Part shown: piece by piece, positions 26,321 to 37,800 of the stretch | Position numbering within the stretch: position 1 is the stretch's first letter | How the letters are laid out: each line of letters starts with the position of its first letter | From: Haematococcus lacustris | Lineage: Eukaryota > Chlorophyta > Chlorophyceae > Chlamydomonadales > Haematococcaceae | Assembly (NCBI GenBank): GCA_030144725.1 | Contig: JASKMD010000017.1 | Span: 6,257,992 to 6,321,991, forward strand | DNA: 64,000 nucleotides | Reading direction: 5' to 3' | The notes under the pieces: model-generated | Database searches by the model: none | What the model saw: only the letters and a program-made list of their open reading frames with translations | What the model was told of the DNA's origin: nothing | Program-made: the position numbers and the translations under genes

Positions 26321-27243
26321 ACGGCTGGCCAAGCAGCACCCAAGCAGCTGCTCAGGCAGCCTCAACCTAAGGCCAGCTCCCCGCTGCCTGAAGATACCCT
26401 CACACCACAACCCAGCCATGGGGACCCTCCTACTCCGGCCCCTGCACAGCCCACTCGCCCCCCCCCCCTCTACCCTCCCCCCCACCCCCCCTCACCCCCA
26501 GACTGCCCCCAAGCCCCTGCCCCCCCCCTCCCCTCTCCCCTCCCCCCTCAAGGCCCGACCTGTGCTGAGGGGAAAGCCCCTCTCCCCCGCTGCTGCTGCT
26601 GCCCTGGTCGCTGGCTGCCCCCCGCCTGGCCTCCCCCACTACCGCCTCCCTCCCTCCCCCCACCCCCCGCTACCAGGCTGGCCCCCCCCTCCCCCCCACC
26701 CCCCCCTACCCCCCCTTCCCCCTCCCTGACACCTGGACCCGCACTTCCCCCCTCCTCCCCACACCTCAGAAGGGGGCGCCAGCAGTGAGCTGCGCCCAGG
26801 CCAGGGGCCCAGCCGAGCCGACACCCTACCCCGAACCTGCGCATGCTTGCATGGGCTTGCGTGGCCATGCAGGGTGCCCAGTGGGGGATGCGGGCCAGGG
26901 GGTGCCGGGGGGCGCCAGCAGCCTGGGTCCTGCGGGGAGGGCTGAGAGCTGGGAGTACCCGGGGGAGGTGGACGCCCTGGCCTGCCTGCTCAACAGCTGG
27001 GACGCCCCCCTGGCCACCCCTCCAGGCCCCAACCCGGCTCTGGGCCCCCACCAGGCGCCGGGGGGTGCCCCTGGCCTGCAGCCGCCGCTCCACTCGGCAC
27101 AGCTGCACCCGCGGTCAGCCGCCAGGCATCCCTGCAGTGGATGAGGAGCCAGCAGCAGCAGCAGCACCACCACCAACAACAACTGCAGCACCAGCACCAG
27201 CAGCAGCAGCACCAGTTCTACCAGCAGCAGCAGTACCAGTACT

Positions 27244-27276
<33 letters not shown>

Positions 27277-30200
27277 GGAGCTCAGTCTACCACCATGCCC
27301 ACATGCAACCGCTCCAACCTACTCTGGCGCCTGAGCAGCAGCCGGGCATGCAGCCGTCCAGTCGTGGGGTCCAGGGCCCGGGGGCAGGGGAGCGTCGCGG
27401 CAGCAATGCGGGCCCTGTCACTGGCCCTGGCGGCCCTCATCAGCCCCCTGTTGACCCCTTGCTGGGGGGGACCGCTGGACGGCTCGGGCGCCGGGGCCTG
27501 GCTGCGTATGCCCTCACCTGCGCTACTAGGGGAAGGAGGAGCAGGAGGGAGGAGGAGGGGAGGAAGATGAAGGCATCCGGGTACCAGGCTCGCCCACCAC
27601 ACCCTGCAGCACACAAGTAAGAGGGTAGGATGTGGGGGTAAAGGGTGGGTTGTGAGAGGGATCCCCCTCCCCCTCCCCCTCCCCCTCCCCCTCCCCCTCC
27701 CCCTCCCCCTCCCCCTCCCCCTCCCCCTCCCCCTCCCCCTCCCCCTCCCCCTCCCCCTCCCCCTCCCCCTCCCCCTCCCCCTCCCCCTCCCCCTCCCCCT
27801 CCCCCTCCCCCTCCCCCTCCCCCTCCCCCTCCCCCTCCCCCTCCCCCTCCCCCTCCCCCTCCCCCTCCCCCTCCCCCTCCCCCTCCCCCTCCCCCCTCCC
27901 CCCTCCCCCTCCCCCTCCCCCTCCCCCTCCCCCTCCCCCCCTCCCCCTCCCCCTCCCCCTCCCCCTCCCCCTCCCCCTCCCCCTCCCCCTCCCCCTCCCC
28001 CTCCCCCTCCCCCCTCCCCCTCCCCCTCCACCTCCCCCCTCCCCCTCCCCCTCCCCCTCCCCCTCCCCCTCCCCCTCCCCCTCCCCCTCCCCCCCCCCTC
28101 CCCCTCCCCCTCCACCTCCACCTCCCCCCCCCCTCCCCCTCCCCCTCCCCCTCCCCACCCCCACCCTGTTGCTGTGTTGTTATCTGCCCCTGAGCCCAGG
28201 TCCCCTTCTCCCTCCCTGCGCCCGCCACTGACCTTGCCATCCCCCCCCCTAGCGGACCCCGCTTCAAAGCCATGGCCACCCTCACAATGCGCCATGCAGC
28301 CCCATGCAACCAGCAGCAGGGGCCCAGGCACCCATGCAGCCCTGATGGACCCCTCCCTCCCCCTCACCCCCCACCCCTCCACCCTGAGCTCCCCCTCCCC
28401 AGGACCTGCCCCTGCACACCATGCCGAGCAGCTGATCAGTGCCAGGCACACCAGGCATGAGCCGCATGGTGGACAAGGCAGCTTGGCAGCTGTCGCCCCA
28501 TGGGGTCAGCAGCAGGGTGACCTGGCGCATGGTGGCTGCAGCACAGCGCATGCACAGCCCCCGGCAGGCCAGTGGCAGCACGCCTGGTGCACGGCCACCT
28601 CACCAGCGGGCAGCTCTACTGCCGTGGCAGGGCGGGCACACCCAACACAGCACCCCTGCTCAGCATCAGCAGCAGCATCAGCAGCAGTACCAGTACCAGT
28701 GCCAGCAGCAACAGCAGCAGCAGCAGCGTGGGATGGGGTGGGGTCAAGGGGGGGGGTCACAGCCTCGGGGTCTCCCCCTGCAATGGCCAGGCCATGGTGG
28801 GTGGGTAGGGGGTCCCCCCGGGGCTGGCCAGCCACCCGCCTGCATTCAGAGGAGCCCCCCTCAAGGCCAGGGGGGCCAGGCAGCTGTGCCTCCCCCTCTG
28901 ATCAGGAATGCGAGCAGCAGCAGCTTTGGGCAGCACTCTCCCCTGGCCCACCCAGCCCCTGCTGACGGAGCGCATGCCATGCAAGCACGCATGGAAGCAA
29001 GCATGCATGGGACACCTTTGGATTTCTCCCCACGTGAATCAGGCAGGGGGGTGCATGGCCAGCAACCGTTCACGCAACCACCCCCTGGGCAGCTGCCCCC
29101 CAGGACCAGTGGCACAGGCCAGGAGCAGAGGCCCCTGGGTCAGGGTCAGGGTCAGGGCCAGGGCCAGGGTCAGGGTCAGGGTCAGGGTCAGGGCCAGGGC
29201 CAGGGTCAGGGTCAGGGTCAGGGTCAGGGTCAGGGCCAGGGCCAGGGCCAGGGCCAGGGCCAGGGCCAGGGCCAGGGCCAGGGGGCAGGCTGGCTGGCAG
29301 GGCCGACACCACCTAGCCTCAGCAGCCGCAGCCTGGCTCAGCCTGGACCCCCCCCTGGACCCAGCCTTTGCCCCAGCCGCCCCCCCTCTGCCTCAGGGCT
29401 GCTGCAGGCCAGCCCTGCCCACCCGCTGCCTAGCCTGACCCGCTGCCAGTCAGATCTTGGCAGGCAGCAGCTCATGGCACGGGGGGGCGGGCTGGGGGAA
29501 CACCCCCCCCCCTGGCCCCTGGCAGCGCCCCAGGCCTGGCTCTGTCCCCCACCTCCAGCACCTGCAGCAGCAGCAGCAGCAGCGGGGGCTGGGGGGCGGC
29601 CTAGGGGGGGGGGGCAGCAGGGAGTTCAGCCTGCCGTGGGCTCAGGAAGGGGGGGGCCAGCGAGGACGGCATGGTGGCAGTGCCCCCCCCCTACCCAGCC
29701 ATGCATGCCCCAAACACCCCATGCAAGCCAGGTCCATGCAAGTGACATGGAGTGTGACTCCATGCTCCCCAGCGGCAACAACCCTGCCAAGCCTGAGGAG
29801 CCTGGCATGCCCTGCACTGGTGACAGCATGCAGCCCCCACCAAAGCAGCAGGCCAACCTAAGGGGCCGTCTGGGGGCTCAGTCACACTTTGGATCATGCA
29901 TGTATGACATCAGCATGGTGAAGAGTGAGGAGGACATGGACAGTGTGATCGTGGGATCTGGGTCAGGCCTGGCTCCGGCTGCCTTCCGGGACATGCTGCA
30001 GGGCCTGGGTCTGTGGGGGGGAGGGGGAGCTGGGGGGGGGCAGGGACAGGCCCCTCCCCCCTCCCCCCCAAGCCCCTCACCACCTATTCCTCAGAGCCTC
30101 ACCCCCCCCAACAGCAGCAGGCCCAGCAGCAGCAGGGGCAGCAGGGGCAGCAGGGGCAGCAGCAGGGGCAGCAGCAGGGGCAGGTGGGGCAGCAGCATCA

Positions 30201-30627
30201 GGGGGGTGGAAGACCACTGTTTGCTCAAGGCAGAGCTTCTGGCCCCCCCCGCCCTGTGCCCCCCCTCCCTTGCTTCTACTGGGGATCCTGGCCAGACCTG
30301 GTGTGTCAGCAGGGGGGCTGACGGCTCGTCCGCCCCCCTGGCCCCCCCCCTGCTGGCCGCAGGCTGCCCCTAGCCCCATGCCCCAGCTCAAGCACCCCCG
30401 CCTGCAGTCACCACCCAGACCGGGCCAGGGCACCAGCGCTGAGCGCGGCATGGCAGCAGCAGCCTGCTGGGCGGCCCCACCCCCCCACCCCCCCAACCCC
30501 CAACCATGCAAGCGGGGCGAAGGGTCAACTCCACCCGGCCATGCAGGAGGGAAGCCAGGCGTCGGGGGGAGGGGCCAGTGGGGGGGCCCACCAAGGGGGG
30601 GGTGGCTGCTTGCATTGGGTCGAGGAG

Positions 30628-30661
<34 letters not shown>

Positions 30662-31543
30662 GGAGGCCGTCCATTGTCCAGCATGGAAGCCTCCATGCAA
30701 CTCGAGGCACAGTTTGGCATGGGTCATGGGGATCTGCTGCCGCTGCAGCTGCTTGATGAGGGGGGCGAGGGGGAGGAGGGGGATGGGTCCTTGGCCTTGC
30801 CCCTCCCCCTCCCCCTGCCCCCTATGCCTCAAAGGGGGCTGCATGGGGGTGAGGGCTCCATGCAGGGGATACTCCATGCAGATTTCATGCATGAGCAGGC
30901 CAAAGGGGAGGAGGCGGTGCAGAGAGCTCAGGCTGGGTCCATGCCTATGGCAGCTGCCTGCCTGCCCCCCCTTCATGCCAGGGACTGGCAGCAGCCCTGG
31001 CAGCAGCAGCAGCAGCAGCAGCAGCTGCCCTCTGCCTTCTCCTCCCCCCCCAGTGGCCCATGTGAGGGGCAGGGGCTGTGGGCCCCCCCCCCCCTACCCC
31101 TCCCTCCACCACTACCCCCCTCCGCCCCTCCCCGGGGGGGTCAGCACCACAGCTGACTGGGACACCGCCTGGCTTTACTGGGGGGCTGCCCGCCCCCCCA
31201 CCCGCCCCCCCCCTCAGCCACCCCGCCAGCACCAAGCCCTCCTTCTTCTCCCCCTTGGCTGCTGGGGCGGTGGCCAACCCTGGTGTGGTGCTGCGGGGCG
31301 GGGGGGCTGTGCCAGGGTCTATGCGCGGCAGCGGCGGCTCGGGGGCCATGCTCGGCCCATGGCAGCAGCGGCAAGCGGCGGCAGCAGCAGCGGGGGGGGG
31401 GGCAGCTGGGGGGGCAGGTCCTGGGCTGTTGGGGCGGTCAGGGGGCAGCGGCCGGCTGCTAATGGGGTCTGCCTGGAGTGGTAGGGGTGGGGGTGGGGTG
31501 GGAGGCCCAGCGGCCCCACTGCCAATGACACACTGCTGCCACC

Positions 31544-31575
<32 letters not shown>

Positions 31576-32524
31576 GCATAGGGGGGGGGGTCAACCGCCC
31601 CTGGGGTAGTCTGGGGGTTCCTGGGTCCCTGCTGTCTTCCCTGTGTGAGGGGGAGGGGGAGGGGGAGGAAGAAGGGGGGGAGGGGGAGGGGGGGGAGGGG
31701 GAGGGAGGGGAGGGGGGGGGGGTCAGGGAATCCCAGGGAGGGTGCCCCTGCCTGGTCTTGCCCCCCCCGGCGGCTGACTGGCCACCAAGTGCATCAGCCC
31801 CTGGCCTGGGGGGGGGGGGGCAGGCCCACCGGCTGCCCAAAGCCCCTGGGGGCAGGGGAGGAGGGCAGCAGGTGGGTGGGGCTATCAGCTGCAGCCAAGA
31901 AGCAGCGGGAGAACCTGCCCAAAGCTGCGGTGGCGGTGTTCAAGAAGTGGATGTACCTAAACATTGGGCACCCCCTACCCCACTGAGCAGGAGAAAGCCA
32001 TGCTTGCTGCAGGTGGGTCAGGGGGGGGGAGAGGCCTTCCTGGCCGGGGCTTGCATGGTCTTGTGTCACCTACTGCAGCAGCGGCAGGGTTCAGTTCAGT
32101 GTGCATGCGCTTGCATGGCCTCATAATGGACATATCATGGAGCCTTGCATTGCAACCCAGCAATCCCATGTGCTGCTGAACCTGCCTGAACATGTGGCAG
32201 AACTTGCTCAAGGATTTCTATGCAAAGTCACACTATCCTTGTCACTACATGTGTGACCCACTGAGGGGGCGGTAGGGTGCAGTCTGGTACAAGTACGGTT
32301 GCATGCATGCTGCTCTGCATGCTGCTCTGCATGCTGCTCTGGGGGTGGGGTGAGGGAGGGGGGGCCGCAGCAGTGACGGCTGGCCAGTGAGGGGGCCGGA
32401 GGGTAAGAAAGGAGCAGGAGCAAAGGGCTCTACCTAGTAATAAAACAATTACTAAATAATAGGGCAAGCAAATAAATATGATAACATAATAATTACTAAA
32501 TAACAGGGCAATGAAAATAAATAG

Positions 32525-32561
<37 letters not shown>

Positions 32562-33294
32562 TCAGGAGACTGGTCTGGATATGCTGCAGCTGAACAACTG
32601 GTTCATCAACGCCCGGGTCAGGGTGTGGCGGCCCATCATCAACAACGTGTTCAGGGAGCACCAGCAGCGCCTGCTGCGACAGGCCCAGGTAAAGCCTCCT
32701 CCCCTCTCCCCCTCGCCCTCGCCCTCCCCTTGCCCCCCTCCCCCTGTGCTTGCTCAGCCCCACCCCACCCCACCCACCCTGCCCTACTCCCTACCACGGC
32801 GACCTCCCCCCCTGCCGCCCTGCCGCCCCCCCCTTGCCCCACACCACGAATCACGGATGGTGGAAGCGCTGTAAACATCTTCACCCCCCCGCCCCCCCCC
32901 CCCTCTCCCCCCCCCAACCCTATGCTCACCCCTCTCTTCACCCTCCCCCCCCCTCTCCCCCCCCCTCTGTGCCCCCCCTCCTCTTCACCCCCCCCTGTGC
33001 CCCCCCCCCTCCCCCCCCTTGCAGGCGGCTGACGACCTGCTGGGCCAAGAGAAGGTGCGGGAGGCCATGAGCAACCCCAGCACCCAGATGACGCTGATGC
33101 AGGGCGACGTGGCTTGCATGGCCAGCCTGGCAGCTGAGGGGCAGCGGGCGCTGGATGAGCTGGTGGCTAAGGAGGAGATGAGCAGGAAGTCCGGGGGGGG
33201 AAGGCGGCGCATAGGGTCTGGGGCGGGCGGGGGTGGGGTGGGGGGAGCCAGCGCCTGGGTCAGGGGGGGCAGGCGGGGGGCCAGAGCTACTTGA
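24201..33294 (+). CDS. BELL-class TALE homeodomain protein (long, low-complexity, frame-disrupted)
   Basis: The recognisable part is at the 3' end. Exon to 32012 has LPKAAVAVFKKWMYLNIGHP, and TEQEKAML in the +1 frame. Exon 32566-32688 encodes NNWFINARVRVWRP, the recognition helix with the V-R-x-W-R/K-P tail typical of BELL rather than KNOX proteins. Exon 33025-33294 encodes a helical tail and the stop. The H-P-Y-P loop marks the TALE class. In Chlamydomonas the BELL protein GSP1 pairs with a KNOX partner to start zygote development. Upstream, Gln/Pro/Gly/Ser-rich open segments (24201-24500, 24436-24732, 25419-25985, 27141-27620, 28439-30373, 30506-31156, 31078-31581) probably belong to the same protein but change frame at C or G runs. 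The 5' limit is uncertain. Confidence 0.6.
25343..25408 (+). repeat. (CACCCCCCT)n repeat
   Basis: Seven copies of a 9-base unit, probably in an intron just before the acceptor near 25416 (CTACTGTAG). Confidence 0.85.
27661..28165 (+). repeat. (CCCCCT)n hexanucleotide tract in a probable intron
   Basis: About 500 bases of CCCCCT with occasional extra C or CCA units. A donor (CACAA|GTAAGA at 27617) precedes it and an acceptor (CCCCTAG ending at 28252) follows, so it is probably spliced out as a giant polypyrimidine tract. It contains no stop in several frames, which produces long spurious reading frames on both strands. Confidence 0.95.
29137..29286 (+). repeat. (CAGGGT/CAGGGC)n coding repeat, Gly-Gln
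   Basis: About 25 hexamers in the long open frame 28439-30373 encode alternating Gln-Gly. With nearby Gln runs (28716-28725, 29561-29585) this gives a low-complexity, probably disordered segment of the BELL-type protein. Confidence 0.9.
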
Positions 33295-34759
33295 GGGGGC
33301 GGTGAGGGGGGGCGGGGGGGGGAGGGGGGAGAGAGGGAGGGTGGAGGCTGGCAGGGCAGGGCAGGGCAGGGCAGGGCAGCGGGGAAGGGCCTGGTGGTGG
33401 CAGGGCAGTGTCCGAGCCTGCTGTTGAGCCAGGGGGGGAGGCAGGAGCAGCCGGGCGGGGGGGGAGGGGGAGATGCTGGTACAGTGCAGCGGGTACGCGA
33501 CCTTGCTTGAGCAGCAGCTCACTGGGGCAGGGGGGGCGGGGCAAGCCTGGGGGCTGGGTATGGCCTGTGGGGGGAGGGGGCAGGGCAGTGCAGCAACTCA
33601 GCCTGGCACCCCTCCCTGCCCTCCGCACTGTGTGGCAGCAGGCAGCCCATTGGGGGGGGGCCCAGGGGCAGGCGATGTGGAGTCACCCCCTAACCTTGCT
33701 GGGGCTGAGCATCAGGGATTATCAGGAAGGGGCATCAGCGGCTGTGGAGTGGGGCGTCCTGGCCCTTGGGCCGTTGCAGAGGTTGGGTGTGCGCCCGGTG
33801 CGGTGCTGCAGCTCACCCTCGCCATAGCCTAGTTAAGCTCACATGCTGCAGTGCAAGGTTGAAGGCCAAGGTGCAGCAGTGTGGTACCAAGTCAGGCGCC
33901 TGCACCGGGGACCTGGACCGACAGGTGCTTGCACTTTGGCGCTATTGAGGTTATGCTTGCAGGGGGCTGCTCGGTTCATGAGTGGCTGCATGGTTGGGAG
34001 GAGGTGTGATGTATGTACTTGCACAAAGCATTAGGCGACGCTAGCAATGCTGCCGGTGGGCTGCAAGCGGCTTGGTGCTGGGAAGTCCTTTTTGCTGGGA
34101 AGCAGGTCACTTATGTTGGGAAGCAGCCGATTTCAGTTATGTGTGATGTTCAGTGCATGAGTGACAGGCCATGCCCTCAGGACCCCAGTGCCTCAGGCGG
34201 ACATAAGTCCTTGGATAACGGGAGGGGGGGCGGCATTTTCATGTGCATGGGCAGGGTAGGGCAGGCATGTGTGCATGCGCCATTCCTCCAATGCATGCAC
34301 ATGTTGCATCAGCATCTGCACACACATACACACACATATACACACGCACACAAAAGCCCACATGCACTTTCAAGGAGGCTAATTCTGGCAGGGCCTCACA
34401 TGAGTTGAACCACGGCATACTTAACACTGACGTACTGACTACCCATTCTCCTCAGCAAGTGATGGGGGTTGCTCTGTGCAAGATTGAAGACTGGCTCTGT
34501 TTCAATGCGTTAGTATGCTATTTGTTGCGTGGGGTCCCAGTTGAAGCATTGACTTGCTCGACATTTCAACGCGTTCCCAATATCGTTGCTCGCGACCGAG
34601 TAGCATGTAATGCTGTATGCGTTGCACTCCTCGACTTCGCAGCGAACAGTTCACAACCGCAACTGCCACTTTTTCCTACAACTTCTTTATAAGGAGTTGC
34701 TCGCACATCGGTTCGCACACATTGTTTTGTAGTTTACAAACTGGCTTCTGCACTGCTCT
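33295..34759. other. Intergenic region
   Basis: G-rich runs extend to about 33670, then sequence is more balanced. A CA-type microsatellite lies at 34317-34354. No credible coding exon is visible. The last few hundred bases are the likely promoter region of the GH10 gene, with no clear TATA box seen. Confidence 0.4.
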
Positions 34760-34801
34760 ATGTCGCAGCCAGACGTGTCAGCGGGTCCGGAGCTCCCGAG
34801 A

Positions 34802-37800
34802 ATGCCTCGGAACAAAGCCACGCGGTGCCTCTTCGTCTCTCTTGCCCTGGCACTTCTTCTGCTGGTAACTTCAACCAATGCGCAGACCAGCGCCCTCCTG
34901 TGGCGCTCCAACTGGGAGACGCCCAAGCCGGATCCCCGCAGCTTGAATGCCGTCGCCCAAGTCTTTGGGGCAGGTGCGTACAACTTGAGCAGTGTTCGAA
35001 GGCCAAACCCTGTCGGCAACATCGATGCACATGCTTGCTTGCACAGGTTGCGGGTCGGGCTGCCCCAACGCGACGCTGGGGGTGGTCCAGGCCGCAGCTC
35101 GCACGGGCACGCGGGGTCTGAAGGTCGTCGTCTTCAAGGGCAGTCCTGAGGCATGGTGCGTAGCGCATCGTACCGCACGACGTCTTCGCAACGTTACCTT
35201 ACAAGGCTCGCAACACATTCTGGTATGCCTTTACTGCGCACCCCGCAGGCGCGTGCAAATGGTCACCCCGGTATTTCTCTTGAGCCGCGGGATGTCCTAC
35301 ACCTACTGCCTGTGGGCGCGCTCCAGCAGCGACGAATTGTACGGAAACAGAGCCCTGAACCTGGACATGATGCAGGCGAGTGTCACCAAACTGCAGAGGC
35401 ACGCTTGGCCCTGTGCAGCCACATCCAGCCACCCCATCATAGCCTCCTCAAGCCCCAGCCCTCAGGCCCTGGCCCCAAGTAGCCCCTTCCCCAGACACCC
35501 CAGCCCTCACGGCGCACCAACAGCGGGTAGGGTGCCATGGGTGCCAGCAACAGCATGCAGACCAGGCAGCCTGCCTGCCATCCTGCCTGCCTCCTGCCTG
35601 CCTCCGGTTGCAAGGCAGATGCAAGTCAGTGCTGAGCAGCCCTCTTTACTCCTGTGCCCCGCAGGCAGTCACCTTTGCCACTGTGCAGTCACTGCCCATT
35701 GTGGTGTCACGGAACTGGACCCAGTTCTGCATGGGCGTCACTGAGCTGCCCACCAGCTTCCCCACCCTCAACTTTAACGCAAGCTCCACCTCGTACCTCT
35801 GGAGCCTCAACCTGGCCGGCTCAGGGGACAGCATCGAGTTCAACTTCGACGACATGACCCTCACCGGCCGCCCCAACAACCTGTGAGTCACCACACATTC
35901 TCACACAATTCAGCAACTTTTGAGCCACCACACACTCTCACACGCTGGACACAGTTGGACGCACATGCATATGCCATGACACACCGAGGGGGTGAGGGTG
36001 GCAGTGACAGCGGGCAATGTAGCAAACAGGGCGGCCCAGGTGCCGTGTGCGTGAGCCTGTAACTTGGGGCATGCAGTGTTGCCTTTGGGCTGTGGAGGTG
36101 CTGGTGCAGCCTCCAGCATGGGGGCATGGCGCCATCTCTCCTGCTGCTGCAGGGACGCTACCATCATGAGCAAGACCGCAGCTCGCATTGAGCAGCACCG
36201 CAAGGGCAACTTCACGCTGCAATTTAAGGGTGATAGAGGTGCGATCAGGCCTGGCGCCACCACCTGCAGCCCAACATCCTATCTCACCCACTGTTACCGC
36301 ATAAGCACGAGCACAAGTGTCTGGCCCACCCTGGGTTTGAACACCGGTCGCTCTTGGTATCTTACTATGTGGTCGTGTGTTCAACCCCGAGCTCTGTGCT
36401 CTGACCCGTAGCACGGCTGTGCTCTTCTGAATGCACCACCCTTGTTCTGCTGTCGCCGTGCGCGGATGCAGGCGTCGCGCTGCCGGCGCGCATGGTCACA
36501 TCGTTCAGTCTGACCCAAATCAAGCAGTCATTCCCATTCGGGTCCGCGATCCAGCCGGACGCGATTAACTTGCTTGATCCGGAGATGCGGCCTTGGTTCC
36601 TGGACACCACTGCCAGCATGTTCAACAGCATTGTGCCAAACAGCATGTTCAAATGGCCAGAGTTTGAGTACGCCAAGGTGGATGGGTGCCTGACCCAGGC
36701 TGGGTCTCCCTTCTTGCAGGGCACAGCTGTGAACTGCCTGGGCTGGGTCACACACACATTCGTTTTAGGGTGGAGTTCAGCTACAGTCACACATGCAGGA
36801 TTGCAGGGTCACACACACACATACACACACACACATACACACACATACACTCTTTGAAGAATGGCTTAATGATGATGGTTCTACATTGCCATGGCTGGTT
36901 GCTGCACACCCCCTGACCACCTTGGCTGCTGGCTGGCTGCAGGGCGTGTTTGAAGACAAGCAGGAGATGCTGCTGGGGCCGATGTATTTAGGGTTTGCAG
37001 AGCAAAACGGCATGATCATGCAGCGGGGCCAGGCCCTGGAGTGGCTGACAACCGACTTTGGCTTTGGCGCCCACTGGAGCAAGCAGGTGCGATGCGCTAG
37101 CCAACCAACCAAACTGTTAACCAACAACCAGGCGCCCTGCTGAGGCTGGAAGAGAAGGGGGTCGGGCAGAGGGCGGTTTGCTATCGCTGCCCACCATGCT
37201 TTTCGCTGTGGCTGACATTCGTGTCATTCCTGCGAGACCTCCTGTTCTTGCCCCGGTGTGACCCTATGTGTGACACCCTTTGTGTTGAACGCGCAGGATG
37301 GGTGTGAGGCCTACAAGGGCTACCTGCAGACGCGTGTCATCCGCGACGTCACAGCCTTTAAGGGCAAGTTCCAAATGTGAGTTCAAGGCCTGCAGCTCCC
37401 TTGCCAGCCCTTCTTGTCTCTTGCCTCTCCGGGGATGAGGGAGGGGGGCTTGCAAAGGCAGGAGCCCTAGTGTGGCGCCAGTGCATGGCTGCGTGGCAGG
37501 CAGGCAGGCGGGATGACCAGGCAGGCAGGCAGGATGGAGGGATGACCAGGCCAGGTTCAGCGGGCAGGGTGGTGCTGCCTCCAGGCGCTAGCATCAGCTG
37601 CAGCGGTGGCAAGGTAAGTGTCCACTGCGGCCACACCCTCCTCCCTGTGGCCCTGTGCTGCACCGGGCAGGGCACAGCGCCCTGAACGGTTTGGTTCACA
37701 GCACGTTACAACCAGGCTGTCTGCCGCTGAGCTGCAGGTACACTGTGTGGAACCAGCTGCTGCACGACAGGGATTGGGGCGACCAGTGCCAGCTGTTCAG

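Noticed and set aside
27645..28450. Very long reading frames encoding poly-Pro-Leu, poly-Gly-Glu or poly-Gly-Arg on both strands
   Set aside because: They are frames of the (CCCCCT)n tract, which lacks stops in several frames and sits between intron borders.
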